The notes: a model not told the origin generated them from the letters alone. A DNA stretch of 64,000 bases from Neoechinorhynchus agilis (GCA_051530055.1 CM121342.1:6324001-6388000), one strand, 5' to 3'; positions 45,944 through 58,500 are shown, counted from the first letter of the stretch. Program-made: numbers and translations.

Positions 45944-48360
45944 ATGATGGATCGATACATGCTTCGGTTAGTTTCATTTAGAAAAGCGTATTTAAGTCGA
46001 CTTTTATTGATTGCAAAAGGAAATCAAAAGATGACAAGGACGATTTAAATCCCATTCCGAAACACAATGCATGCCGAAATTGTGGCCAAATTTGCCAAGC
46101 TCCTCAATTTGGGACGTGTCCACATGCATTTGTCATGGACGAAGCCTCATCAACAGACAATCATTTCGATCGGATAATCACTAGTGTAAGTAGCAAAAAT
46201 CAATACTTGTGTACTAACTTTCCGGCTGGATAGCGTATTCCTGTAAAGGGAGATCGAATTAGATGGACTACACGATGGAAATCATACAAACCGAATCCTC
46301 TGCCATTTGAATCTGCTTCAATCGACAACGTAAATCTTATCATAGAATATTATTATTTTACCATATTTTAAAAAGTTCGAAACCCTGAACAATTCCGCAT
46401 GGAACGATTGGGACGGTGATGTTGATAGAAGATCGAGATGTTCTCATTATGCTATTGATCAAACTTCCAAAGCACCCATAAATCCATGTGGTCGTACAGG
46501 AGCCACTGGCATCGGAAGTCTGAAACGATGGGGTCCCAACCATTCGGTAATAATTGTTCCGGTAAAATCGTGAGTCTTCTTAGTCTTTCGCCTATCAATC
46601 ATGAGATTTTTAGGAAGCCAATCATGGCATCTAATAATAAGCGAAGCACATTCGAATTATTTATTAGAGGAAGTGATATGCACACGAATCGGTCTTTGAT
46701 TCAGGTAGTTGCTGCTTCCATTGTTTTTCCAGTCCTCTAATTTAAATGTACAAATTATTATTAAAAAAATCCAAATTGCAATTGCTAGCAATTAAAAGCA
46801 CAAAACGTGTAATCATCACCGTCCGCAAAATTGGAGCTTCTCTCCTTCCTCGGGCTTCGTTGTACTGCGAGCGAGATATTTTGTCGAAGGAATACACCTG
46901 CTCGTTCGTCGCCGGTCGTTTCTCTCAATTTCTTCGAGAGATCCTGGAGCAGAGTGCCGAGCTGCCAAGCGCTCCATACGTCTCTTCTCCGAAGGGGAAA
47001 AAATATGAGACGATTTATGTGCAAATAAACACAAACAAAAGTTCAATGCAAACATTTATTTTCTTTTGATTGTTATACCACCTCTCGGATTTTAATTGAC
47101 CAATTTATTACCGACAATTTTTTTAAAATAAACATCGCCTTCAGAATCTCGGAGCAGAAGTCATTCACACCACCGCCTTTCTGGGTCTCTCTAGGCGTCG
47201 TCCTGGTGCAATGGTCAAAAGGACGGATGCAGCGTTCCCTCCCCGGTCGCAGGGGCAGACTTGTGTTTTCTGGGACGAATGCTCCTGATCTCGGATCGCC
47301 AGTGATTCGTCTCAATCTCTTAGACAATTGATTGGCCAGGTCCTGCACCTCGGTACCAAACGACTTGAGTGTCTGGACGTCAAAGGGAACGAAATTTCGC
47401 GTCGGATAACTGCGACATTTCCCCAACGTTTAATAATTTTTGAATGTTTTATGCGCACCAATGACAAACCTTGTGGAAATGCCGGAATTCTTTTCCCGAG
47501 TCGAATTAAAATAATCTATGACACTGTAAAAGAAATTTAGTTCGAAAACAGAGAAACGGTTCTTAAAATATCGATGAATTCACCGTAACGATTATTGGAA
47601 CTATTGATTACAATGATCTGATCGTGTCTAAACGATGAAGTGATCAATTTTGAATGACAAACCTTGGGAAAATGTCAAGATTATCCTACATGAAATATTG
47701 GAAATCAGTCAATTTAAATACGAGCGATTGTATAACTACCAAAGGAAAGTATTCCCCTTAATCCAAGACAGCAAACATTTTTGGTTGAGTCGTACCTAAA
47801 CCAAAGATTCCGAATTTGAAATATTAACCCGGAGGAAAACTCTAAATAACGAATACTTTTTAAATTTTACAAAAATATTTGAGCTATTTTTTGCCCAGAT
47901 TTACAGAGAAGTAGGCGATCGAACTGTTGACGCAGTATCAAAATGGATCACAACTTACCTCGGAGAAAGCTATTCTCATTTATCTGACGAATTAGGAGTA
48001 CTCGTGAGATTCTCCTTCAAGCGACATTCAAGCCACTTCTCTTTATGAAGGTATACAGTGGATATTTGGACGATCAGCGAAACACTGACAATGCGTGGAT
48101 CGAATGCATGGCTTTTATGTACAAAGACGGACCTTTCGCTGCCGTCTGTTCAGGTAAGTCAAAGTGCTTCATCGTATTCTATAATTTTGTATTTGATAGA
48201 AAAATTTGTATCGGATCATTGTTGGATCGATGCCAATGACTTTTTACACTCATTTGTAAAAACGAGCCACTCTCATTGGCAATCAAGTGACCAATGCATG
48301 ATTGTTGAAATGATCGGCGAGCTGCTATCCGGCATGTTAAGTTCCCGTCATTTCTACTAA
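45944..48360 (+). CDS. NUDT9-like ADP-ribose pyrophosphatase relative with degenerate Nudix box
   Basis: NUDT9 hydrolyses ADP-ribose; the same fold forms the C-terminal domain of TRPM2. Exons read: about 45982-46185 (Cys-rich NACRNCGQICQAPQFGTCPH), 46234-46329, 46376-46569 (NPCGRTGATGIGSLKRWGPN), 46614-46704, about 47411-47525 (FMRTNDKPCGNAGILFPS), 47899-48003 (IYREVGDRTVD), 48051-48153 (GYLDDQRNTDNAWIECM) and 48200-48360. GRTG, RWGPNH and GY-DD-RNTDNAW are diagnostic. The Nudix box, normally GG-x-x-x-x-GE...REF-GEE, reads GILFPSRIKIIYDTIYREVG then DR, so most metal-binding acids are gone and catalysis is doubtful. The intron 46705-47410 holds LINE debris, and the acceptor of the exon after it is unclear. 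ATG 45944 gives a basic, mitochondrial-presequence-like start (MMDRYMLRLVSFRKAYLSRL) but in a different frame from the next exon. Confidence 0.75.
46785..47426 (-). mobile_element. Two LINE 3'-end relics in the NUDT9-like intron
   Basis: Two minus-strand stretches share the C-terminal signature of a non-LTR retrotransposon ORF: 47073-47426 (LSKRLRRITGDPRSGAFVPE) and 46785-47055 (LSKKLRETTGDERAGVFLRQ, then NISLAVQR). They are diverged copies of one family, truncated and inactive, lying antisense in an intron. Confidence 0.7.
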
Positions 48361-48426
48361 AAAAATAAGGCAATAACGTATTTTTTTAAGTCAGAATGGT
48401 CGTAAAATCATCGCCGTTGCGCTTTA

Positions 48427-49249
48427 ATGTCGGATTATAAAAATTCGTTCAATTTCGGTCCCAAAATCATCAACCAAAAATCTTGGTACGGATTAAAACA
48501 ACCAATTGAGCTTCTACCTCATGGTAAGCTATTGCAAAACTCGTTCTCTCGTCAACGTCTTATCTCTCAACAAATCAGTGAACGAGAATCGACCAAGTAT
48601 TCCACTCTTATTGATGTTGCGCCAACGAAGTGCTTTGAACGAGCTACTGAAACTCTAAAAGGTTCATAAATTGAAGCGATAAGAACAGTTAAGGATATAT
48701 TAGCGACGGCTATTCAATGCGAAAAAGAAGCTCTAAAAAGTGAACGCAGAAAGTTCGTCTATTCAAAAAAAGAGACAATCCCACAAATGATTGAACCTGA
48801 CTACGGTTGTTTGGGAAATAATCGACGATTACGGACTTGTTTATGGTGGGAAAATTGAAAGGAAATTTATTAAATCCGATTGATTTCGGAGGCACAACTT
48901 TGATCGCATTTATCAAGGTCTAAAATTCACTACTAAAAGGTTACAGAAATCGGCTAGTGAAGCTTCCACGAAGGAGAATACGGTTATGATAGATTCCATC
49001 ACTATGCTAAACTCAAGCGAAGATTTGGTGGAAACGAATGGGTTTCTAAAGACTGCGAATATTTCGACAATTACTAGGTACCACCCTCAGGAGGCTGTTC
49101 AGTCCGTAGTACTTGATGATTCGAAAATTACTGTGGTGGAGTATGAAAGTGTGACTGGGATAAAAGGCAACGGTAGGAAAAAAGAAAGCGATCCAGTTGA
49201 ATTACTAAGAAAACTACGGTCGAACAAAAGGTCGACGAAAAACATCTGA
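48427..49249 (+). CDS. Unrecognised gene or recent pseudogene
   Basis: Three coding-like blocks on one strand. Block 1 (48427-48666) starts MSDYKNSFNFGPKIINQKSW and continues as a hydrophilic protein. After a possible 42-bp intron (48660-48702), block 2 reads CEKEALKSERRKFVYSKKET and PQMIEPDYG. Block 3 (about 48935-49249) reads KRLQKSASEASTKENTVMID, SITMLNSSEDLVETNGFL and ends RSNKRSTKNI, TGA. Between blocks 2 and 3 the frame is interrupted and no clean GT-AG pair was found, so it is either a gene with an unresolved intron or decaying. No known domain. LINE sequence begins directly after its stop. Confidence 0.4.
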
Positions 49250-49254
49250 ACGAA

Positions 49255-49690
49255 GACATTCCGGATAGCTTTCTCTTTGAGATTAGGTGCCCCCGTCTGC
49301 TTCCCATACGAATGTCGCTCCGGCTCGCAAGTAGACGCCAAAAGGGCATTCGGTCAGCCGGACGGTCGCCTAAACATGTCGGAATCAACGTGATCCTGAG
49401 TATTCCAAACATCTTGGAGCCGAGCAATCTGTGTAGGTCTGATGGTAAGCGCCCAGATGATGTGTTCATCTTCCCTTGGAGCCGAGCGAAGTGCCTCTTA
49501 TGGGATGCAACCTTCACCGACCCGCAGCAGAGCGTCGGAAAGCGCCAAAATACTTTGAGCTGAAGGAGAGCTTCCATTTCGTGTCTTTGGGGGATCGAAA
49601 CGTTCAGGGCCCTCGGTGAATCCGCACTTGAGATATCAATGAAAAGGGACCCGTATGCGACAGCATTCCTTTAACAAAACGTTTCCCTGG
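49255..49690 (+). mobile_element. LINE fragment, C-terminal domain of a reverse-transcriptase ORF
   Basis: Plus-strand reading gives EPSNLCRSDGKRPDDVFIFP and WSRAKCLLWDATFTDP, the conserved DGKRPDG...PW...K-LVWDAT block found after the RT domain in many animal LINEs, and then, in other frames, the RDPYATAFL and VSLAVQR terminal signature. Degraded and inactive; same family as the relics at 46785-47426 and 59610-59710. Confidence 0.75.
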
Positions 49691-50019
49691 CAGTACAACG
49701 AGGGAATGCTGCCAGCGTGAGGAAAACCGCGGCTCCACAGAACATTACCTTCCAAAACTTGTAAATTTCATCAAATAAATAACTGAAATTTAAAAAAAAG
49801 AAGGATGTAAGGTTGACACCAATATTTCGGCCATCATCCCTCGCCGCTCTGAATTCGACCCATCGTATCATGCACTCCTACCTCCAGGATATAAATGGCA
49901 AATCATTTATTTCTGGTATGTTGGCCGCCGATGGACACCACCGCCACCAAATCCTTCGTATCGGTCAACTCCGTTTCCCCGGCATTCACATTGTTATTCC
50001 TCCCCATCAACTGTTATGA
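49691..50019. other. Spacer between LINE fragments
   Basis: AT-rich spacer with short overlapping frames on both strands and no recognisable gene. It separates two LINE fragments in the same orientation, possibly of different insertions. Confidence 0.4.
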
Positions 50020-51130
50020 ACATTCCCTCCAAAAAACCCTTTAACCCGAAACCACGTCTCCTCAATTTCACCACTCGTAGCCTCCCTCTTTCTTAACAGG
50101 AGACACAAACTCTTTACTTCTCAACTTTATTTCCGTATCTATCCACATAAAAACTCCTCACAAAATCTTTCCTCCAGACATCTTCTTTCAAATATAATCC
50201 TTCACTTTTAGCGAACACTCTCGGACATCTTCCCGATCCTAAACTCGAAAAATAAGCGACTTTCCAGCTTCTTTGATTACGTGCAACTCCATCGGCGCCC
50301 GAATCTCTGCCCAACATCAGTCACCACACAATCTCTATCGCTCACATCAGAAACTTTTGTCAACTCGTCGATACTCCCCTTAGTTTCGTCATACGAAGTT
50401 CTACCGCATCTCAAGAAATTTCCTCGAAATTCGTCCTCTAAATCCGAAATCCCAAACTGGGATCTTTCCTGAATCATCCTCGAACTCATAGACCCTCTAA
50501 CCCTCATTATAAACCTCAGCTTTCTATATGGCATCTACCCTGATGCCTGAAAACTGCTAAAGTTATCCTTCTTCCAAAAAAACTACATCCAATTTCCGCC
50601 GAATCATTCCGTTCAATATCCATTCTACCCGCCGCTCTTTCAAAAATCACCGAAAAGTGTTTTAAATCTCACCTTCATTCACTTATCAACGGCTTAAGGC
50701 CCAGATCTTCGGCAACCGATGCCCTACTTTGCATTTATGACAAGCTCCTACGTAACCCCGACAATAATCCTTACGTCACGCGTCTCATTCAACTTGATTT
50801 ATCGAAAGCATTCGAATCCGTGGACCATTCACTCTTTCTCCGGGCCTGCCCCGTCTTTGGTCTCAACTTGAGGCAGATCCGCTGGACCGAATCTCATCTT
50901 TGCATTCCCTGCCGATCTATTTCCTCGATCAGAATATCCCTCACCAAAGGCGTACCTCAAGGTGCTGTCACTACTTACTTTTAATATTTTCCTGAACAAC
51001 CTCAAACCTCTTTCCTCTCACTCTAAACTTTTCTTATATGACGACGATATCGCCCTCTTCACCACCTCTTTCTCTCCTTAACCTCTAACGAAATCATCCA
51101 CATCAAAGATTTCTGCACCACTGGTGAAGT
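50020..51130 (+). mobile_element. Degraded LINE reverse transcriptase
   Basis: Plus-strand stretches in changing frames show the RT blocks in order: KLHPISAESFRSISILPA, LSKITEKC, HSLINGLRPRSSATDALL, RLIQLDLSKAFESVDHSLFL, SIRISLTKGVPQGAV and LFLYDDDIALF (51029-51060), equivalent to the catalytic F/YADD box. This is a jockey/CR1-like non-LTR element, broken in many places and inactive. Confidence 0.8.
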
Positions 51131-51239
51131 GCTGATGACCTTTGTGGAAGGATCCGACGGCGATGGCGGTAGGACTAAACATCCTCGGTGATTACACTCT
51201 GATGGCACTAGGAGTCGTGAGCCCAAGCGCAAGAGGCCC

Positions 51240-52065
51240 GTCCCAGCTTTTACACTCGATATGTAAATGACATCTTAACCATATTCAAGGGTAAAGCAAA
51301 TTTGATGAATTTTAAGAATAAACTTGAAGCAATGTCAAGCTTGAGATTTACCATTGATGAGTGTGTGACAAGCATCCGAATCTCGCTAAAATCAGGACAA
51401 CCACAAGAAACCGCCGTCAATCTCACAAACCAAGTAATAATGAAGTCTACACACATTTGCAGTCTTTTACTCCTTTAAAATGCAAAAGAGCAGTAGCGGC
51501 GGATGCATTGGCAAAATCGTGCAGTCAGATATGGAACAAGAGTTCAGGAGAATAAAACAGGCTCTGATAGACGCTGCATATCCGTTGAAAGTAATTGACG
51601 TAGCAATTAAGAGATCATAAACAAGAATAAGGGACAAGATAAAAGACAGCTCAGATGAGATAATTCCATTTTACAATGAAACAGATCACCCGTTGAACAT
51701 AAAGACCGACAGCCCTGTGGAGAACACTGGACATCTATGTAAAGACAGTGGATCGACAAAAAGAACGCAAGTCCAATGCTTCTATCGCGCTCGAACAATC
51801 CCATCCGGCCTTTAGACCAAACCTCGAACATCCACACTGGAAACCTGCAATCCGGTACAATTGTCCAAGGGATAGCTATAAGGAATCCTAAATCGGCTAC
51901 ATGCAAACCGACGGACAGGATTAGGCAACACAGATACAAAGCAAAATGTTTATAAAACTTTAAACCCGAATTCAAGATCTTCTATAAAGACAATGAGGCC
52001 ACAAGACTAAGTTTGGCTGAGGCAACGATTATCCATCATGACAGACCCTCAATCAACGTAAAATA
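51240..52065 (+). mobile_element. Penelope-like retroelement fossil
   Basis: Plus-strand stretches match Penelope-like elements: an RT segment RYVNDILTIFKGKANLMNF with SSLRFTIDE, a following basic linker (EFRRIKQALIDAAYPLKVID) and the C-terminal end ATRLSLAEATIIHHDRPSIN typical of the GIY-YIG-bearing tail. It is 5'-truncated and clearly broken by several disruptions, hence an old copy. Confidence 0.6.
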
Positions 52066-53610
52066 GAATGAGATGTTCAGTGGTCTCAGATTGTAGAGCC
52101 AATTGTGATGACGTAGAAATAAAAGTGTGTTGACTTCTTTCGGTACATGAGAGTGGTTGTATATGTTTTAATGTTACCCTGAAGATGGATTTGATTAAAA
52201 TCCGAAATATTGGAGCAATAAAAGATTTCGCAGTGTGCATATTCTATTCAAAAATAGTGCTAAGACGGATACTAGCCGTGCGGCGAATTCAGGCAGTTAA
52301 AAGTTCTATAACAAGAAGACCAACCTTTTTATAAATTCACGTAAAAAAGGACTGCAAATGATTCGCAATTACCGATGCTCTAATGAAGGATTTGGAGGCT
52401 TTTAGATGTAAGAGTTAAAAGGTAAAACGATTGTTGAAAATGTTCCGTAATGGAGGTTGAATTCTGTCGCTACTTTCCGTTTGGAAGCTTTTAGTCGACC
52501 AAGTTCGAGGATGTGAACGGCATATATATTACGGGCTTTAACTGCTATTGGGCTTAAATGCTGTAAAAGATAAACGGATCACTCGTTCGATGGTTGAATA
52601 ATTTTTGTTTAAATGGTTCGTACGCTCACTCTAAGTAATTTGACACAGCAGAGACGTTGAACCAGAACTGTCATCAGTCGAGATTATATGGTTTCACGCA
52701 TGATTATGCAGTCTCGTTTTACAAAAAAATTTAAAAAAACCTTATCTCTTCTTAAATGATAAAAACGGTTTAAATTATCGAAACACCTCCCGAGATTCAA
52801 TAATGCGGGCGAAAATTAGTCATCTACTATCCTTTGATTCACTGTCTTTTAGTTTCAAATCTTAATAGGCTACATTCGCGATATTGAAATCAAGAAATGC
52901 ATTCGATCAAACTATTTAAATTGGAGATCAAAACAAAAAGTCCAAGAAACCATGGTCAGATAAAGGATGGATCGTCCGAAGGTAAACCATTGTTGAGAGC
53001 ACGACTTTCCAAAATCCGTCACAGGGATCCGGCCGAATCTTTTTAGACATTGAGGTTGTGAGAATGAGAGAAGCTTAAAGATTGCAATAAAAAGGAAAAC
53101 ACGGGGTCCATCTATATCCAAAACCACGATAATAAAACGTTCTAATTCATCGGTCTTTGATGAATCGTTCTAATTCATTGAAATTGAATAAGCTTACAAA
53201 TAATGGAACGTACTCAAGCTAAATTTGCGGCTCACAAAAAGATTACATTTTAAACTAAGACAATTTTTTAATGAGGTTCGATGCAGTGAACAGTAATAAT
53301 CGGAAGTTTTTTAGTATCTTCGAAGAGGTTTCCCGATTAGCTTGAGTTGCCAACGGTTAGTCTTCAATTAGGTGCGTAAAATTCCTTTCAAGAGTTTGTC
53401 GGAAATAAAGACACAAGTATGATGGAGCTTAGCAATTTTATTATATGTTAGACGAAACGTAAAACGCTAATGGTAAGGGATTTTGCGCTTTATAAAACAA
53501 TTTATGGCCATTTCGTGAATTTGTGGACAATAGGAAACAAAAGGAATTGATGGAGAACGGCGGGAACTAAGGATTGGATACGTGTTGGGCTACCATCAGT
53601 GCAAAGGCTT
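52066..53610. other. No gene recognised
   Basis: Sequence after the Penelope-like fossil with only short frames. Two minus-strand stretches of 60-70 codons (52049-52240, 52912-53127) have no recognisable product. Probably decayed repeat DNA. Confidence 0.4.
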
Positions 53611-53942
53611 GAGCCGTTTTTGGGCGACGACGTTTTCGCCCGGCCCACGACCAAATCATTTCCATCTGCCCTATTTCCGATTTCATTTACACGAACTGCA
53701 ACTTGGTGCTCGGAAGCAGCCCTGATTCAGATGAACCGGTCAAAATAGTTCAAGGATTTTGTTCGGGACTTAGAGGGACAGCTTTCTTAAACACCTTACT
53801 TAACAAAACTTATTTAGATGCTGAAATTGCGGGCATGAGATTGGCCACAACCAACGACGCTAGGTATAACGCAATACTTTATGATTGCCCCGCAGGGTTC
53901 AAGTTTGTGGTTAAAGAGTTTCAACGCGTATTAATTTGCTAA
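53611..53942 (+). CDS. Possible unrecognised ORF fragment
   Basis: About 110 open codons following a TGA at 53608-53610, ending TAA at 53940. It reads FGRRRFRPAHDQIISICPIS, VKIVQGFCSGLRGTAFLN and RLATTNDARYNAILYDCP, which is protein-like and compositionally unlike neighbouring repeat DNA. No start codon is obvious before 53703, so it could be an exon or a mobile-element remnant. Function unknown. Confidence 0.35.
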
Positions 53943-54429
53943 ATTTTCCAAGTAAAATTTTTAAAAGGACCCGGATTCGGATCAAAATTATAAGAAGATT
54001 AAAGAAATCGTTAGAGGTAATCCTAAGTACCAATAATACGTCCATCTGGGGAAAATTGACGAAAAATCTAAGGTTGCAGATCCCGTCTTCTGCAACCTTT
54101 CCAAATCTAAAATCTGCCGTCTTGAAATTCTTCATAAAAGAGCATCTAAAATTTGCACAGCTGACTCTCCCCTCTACCACTAAATGCCTTGATGCTCTTT
54201 TCATAAAACAATAAAAACGCCCTTCAACCAGATCATCACAATTTCTTCCACATATCACTCCAGCCTACCCCAACCTCGTACCTCCCTATACTTACGCTCC
54301 TTTTTCCATGCTGCCCAATCTTCTATCGGATATCATAATCCTGAAATGATTCTGAGGAAATACCAACCTTAAAAGCGCTCCTGCAAGCAATATCCGCAAA
54401 TTCGCCTACAAGAACGGACATCACATTCA
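53943..54429. other. Unassigned stretch before the minisatellite
   Basis: A 92-codon plus-strand frame (53936-54214) is Lys/Leu-rich with a basic start (RTRIRIKIIRRLKKSLEVIL), perhaps from a mobile element; the opposite strand is open too. No gene can be supported. Confidence 0.3.
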
Positions 54430-55165
54430 GCATCGACATAACAAAACCTGATATTCCCACTCGAACGGACATTTCCGACCGAATATTCCCACTCGAACGG
54501 ACATCCCAAAACCTGACATTCCCACTCGAACGGACATTTCCAGACCGAATATTCCCACTCGAACGGACATCCCAAACCTGACATTCCCACTCGAACGGGC
54601 ATTCCCAGACCGGATATTCCCACTCGAAAGGACATTCCCACTCGAGCGGACATCCCCAAACCTGACATTCCCACTCGAACGGACATTTCCAGACCGAATA
54701 TTCCCACTCGAACGGACATCCCAAACCTGACATTCCCACTCGAACGGGCATTTCCAGACCGAATATTCCCACTCGAACGGACATCCCAAACCTGACATTC
54801 CCACTCGAACGGACATTCCCAGAACGGATATTCCCACTCGAACGGACATTCCCACTCGAGCGGACATTCCCGCTCGAGCTTACATCCCCAAACCTGACAT
54901 TCCCACTCGAACGGACATTTCCAGACCGAAGATTCCCACTCGAACGGACATCCCCAAACCTGACATTCCCACTCGAACTGACATTCCCAGCCGAACGGAC
55001 ATTCCCACTCGAGCGGACATCCCCAAACCTGACATTCCCACTCGAACGGACATTTCCAGACCGAAGATTCCCACTCGAACGGACATCCCCAAACCTGACA
55101 TTCCCACTCGAACGGGCATTCCCACCCGAACGGACATTCCCGCTCGAGCGGACATTCCCGCTCGT
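54430..55165. repeat. 18-bp minisatellite open in all three minus-strand frames
   Basis: About 40 variants of an 18-bp unit (ATTCCCACTCGAACGGAC and relatives), organised into higher-order blocks of about 60 and 126 bp. Because the unit is a multiple of three, all three minus-strand frames stay open for 90-320 codons, reading RSSGNV-, FEWECP- and VRVGMS-type repeats. No signal peptide or non-repeat domain supports translation, though the frames extend into flanking unique sequence. Confidence 0.9.
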
Positions 55166-55544
55166 GTTTATGAGGACCCAAACGGGGACTTCTTGGTAAA
55201 TCAACAAAACATGTTATTATTAATGATGATATGGTTTTAACAACCAAAATAGTGTCGTCGATGTTAGTCTCCTTAGTATTAGAACGGGATGCGATGAGAT
55301 TACGAGGCACCCCTGACTTCTCAATAACCAAATTCAAAGTTCTGGCAATTGCGGCTATTCCTCCCCCTATTCATCCATAAGGGAGGATTTAGAGTTGCTT
55401 GCCATATCGTGATAGTCGGGCAATTATGCGAGCAGTTGATATTTTCGCGCAAGCAACGGTCGGCAGCGGATTTTTGGTTAGGGGAATTTCATGAGGAAGG
55501 GTGATCTTAGAAAGTTGAGGTACCACAGAAATATATGGGAATTT
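55166..55544. other. Spacer between two tandem arrays
   Basis: Unique sequence with short open stretches on both strands (for example AIMRAVDIFAQATVGSGFLV on plus). No gene can be supported. Confidence 0.35.
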
Positions 55545-58500
55545 CCAATAAAATGTGCAATGATAGAGCAATAGTTCAATCCAAAAAAGTTAAAATGGCA
55601 TTTTCTAGTCAACATTCGATGGGAAAAGACGAGAATCGACAGGGGTCGATGGGAAAAGACAAGAATCGATAGGAAACGTCAATAATCCACATGAATCGAC
55701 AGTAACCAATAGGAATCGATGGGAAAAGACAAGAATCGACCAGAATCTATGGGAATTTCCAATAAAATGTGCAATGATAGAGCAATAGTTCAATCCAAAA
55801 AAGTTAAAATGGCGTTTTCTAGTGAACATTCGATGGGAAAAGACGAGAATCGACAGGGGTCGATGGGAAAAGACAAGAATCGATAGGAAACGTCAATAAT
55901 CCACATGAATCGACAGTAACCAATAGGAATCGATGGGAAAAGACAAGAATCGACCAGAATCTATGGGAATTTCCAATAAAATGTGCAATGATAGAGCAAT
56001 AGTTCAATCCAAAAAAGTTAAAATGGCGTTTTCTAGTCAACATTCGATGGGAAAAGACGAGAATCGACAGGGGTCGATGGGAAAAGACAAGAATCGATAG
56101 GAAACGTCAATAATCCACATGAATCGACAGTAACCAATAGGAATCGATGGGAAAAGACAAGAATCGACCAGAATCTATGGGAATTTCCAATAAAATGTGC
56201 AATGATAGAGCAATAGTTCAATCCAAAAAAGTTAAAATGGCGTTTTCTAGTGAACATTCGATGGGAAAAGACGAGAATCGACAAGGGTCGATGGGAAAAG
56301 ACAAGAATCGATAGGAAACGTCAATAATCGACATCAGTCGACAGTAACCATTAGGAATCGATGGGAAAAGACAAGAATCGACCAGAATCTATGGGAATTT
56401 CCAATAAAATGTGCAATGATAGAGCAATAGTTCAATCCAAAAAAGTTAAAATGGCGTTTTCTAGTGAACATTCGATGGGAAAAGACGAGAATCGACAAGG
56501 GTCGATGGGAAAAGACAAGAATCGATAGGAAACGTCAATAATCGACATGAATCGACAGTAACCAATAGGAATCGATGGGAAAAGACAAGGTGCAATGATA
56601 GAGCAATAGTTCAATCCAAAAAAGTTAAAATGGCGTTTTCTAGTCAACATTCCATGGGAAAAGACGAGAATCGACGGGGTCGATGGGAAAAGACAAGAAT
56701 CGATAGGAAACGTCAATAATCCACATGAATCGACAGTAACCAATAGGAATCGATGGGAAAAGACAAGAATCGACCAGAATCTATGGGAATTTCCAATAAA
56801 ATGTGCAATGATAGAGCAATAGTTCAATCCAAAAAAGTTAAAATGGCGTTTTCTAGTGAACATTCGATGGGAAAAGACGAGAATCGACAAGGGTCGATGG
56901 GAAAAGACAAGAATCGATAGGAAACGTCAATAATCGACATCAGTCGACAGTAACCATTAGGAATCGATGGGAAAAGACAAGGTGCAATAATAGAGCAATA
57001 GTTTAATCCAAAAAGTTAAAATGGCGTTTTCTAGTCAACATTCCATGGGAAAAGACGAGAATCGACAGGGGTCGATGGGAAAAGACAAGAATCGATAGGA
57101 AACGTCAATAATCCACATGAATCGACAGTAACCAATAGGAATCGATGGGAAAAGACAAGAATCGACCAGAATCTATGGGAATTTCCAATAAAATGTGCAA
57201 TGATAGAGCAATAGTTCAATCCAAAAAAGTTAAAATGGCGTTTTCTAGTGAACATTCGATGGGAAAAGACGAGAATCGACAAGGGTCGATGGGAAAAGAC
57301 AAGAATCGATAGGAAACGTCAATAATCCACATGAATCGACAGTAACCAATAGGAATCGATGGGAAAAGACAAGAATCGACCAGAATCTATGGGAATTTCC
57401 AATAAAATGTGCAATGATAGAGCAATAGTTCAATCCAAAAAAGTTAAAATGGCGTTTTCTAGTGAACATTCGATGGGAAAAGACGAGAATCGACAGGGGT
57501 CGATGGGAAAAGACAAGAATCGATAGGAAACGTCAATAATCCACATGAATCGACAGTAACCATTAGGAATCGATGGGAAAAGACAAGAATCGACCAGAAT
57601 CTATGGGAATTTCCAATAAAATGTGCAATGATAGAGCAATAGTTCAATCCAAAAAAGTTAAAATGGCGTTTTCTAGTGAACATTCGATGGGAAAAGACGA
57701 GAATCGACAAGGGTCGATGGGAAAAGACAAAATCGATAGGAAACGTCAATAATCCACATGAATCGACAGTAACCAATAGGAATCGATGGGAAAAGACAAG
57801 AATCGACCAGAATCTATGGGAATTTCCAATAAAATGTGCAATGATAGAGCAATAGTTCAATCCAAAAAAGTTAAAATGGCGTTTTCTAGTGAACATTCGA
57901 TGGGAAAAGACGAGAATCGACAAGGGTCGATGGGAAAAGACAAGAATCGATAGGAAACGTCAATAATCGACATCAGTCGACAGTAACCATTAGGAATCGA
58001 TGGGAAAAGACAAGGTGCAATAATAGAGCAATAGTTTAATCCAAAAAATTTAAAATGGCGTTTTCTAGTCAACATTCCATGGGAAAAGACGAGAATCGAC
58101 AAGGGTCGATGGGAAAAGACAAGAATCGATAGGAAACGTCAATAATCGACATGAATCGACAGTAACCAATAGGAATCGATGGGAAAAGACAAGAATCGAC
58201 CAGAATCTATGGGAATTTCCAATAAAATGTGCAATGATAGAGCAATAGTTCAATCCAAAAAAGTTAAAATGGCGTTTTCTAGTCAACATTCGATGGGAAA
58301 AGACGAGAATCGACAGGGGTCGATGGGAAAAGACAAGAATCGATAGGAAACGTCAATAATCCACATGAATCGACAGTAACCAATAGGAATCGATGGGAAA
58401 AGACAAGAATCGACCAGAATCTATGGGAATTTCCAATAAAATGTGCAATGATGAAATAGTTCAATCCAAAAAAGTTAAAATGGCGTTTTCTAGTGAACAT

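Noticed and set aside
46831-47540. Plus-strand frames over the LINE relics as extra host genes
   Set aside because: The minus strand carries the recognisable LINE C-terminal signature; only the last part (about 47411-47525) belongs to the NUDT9-like gene.
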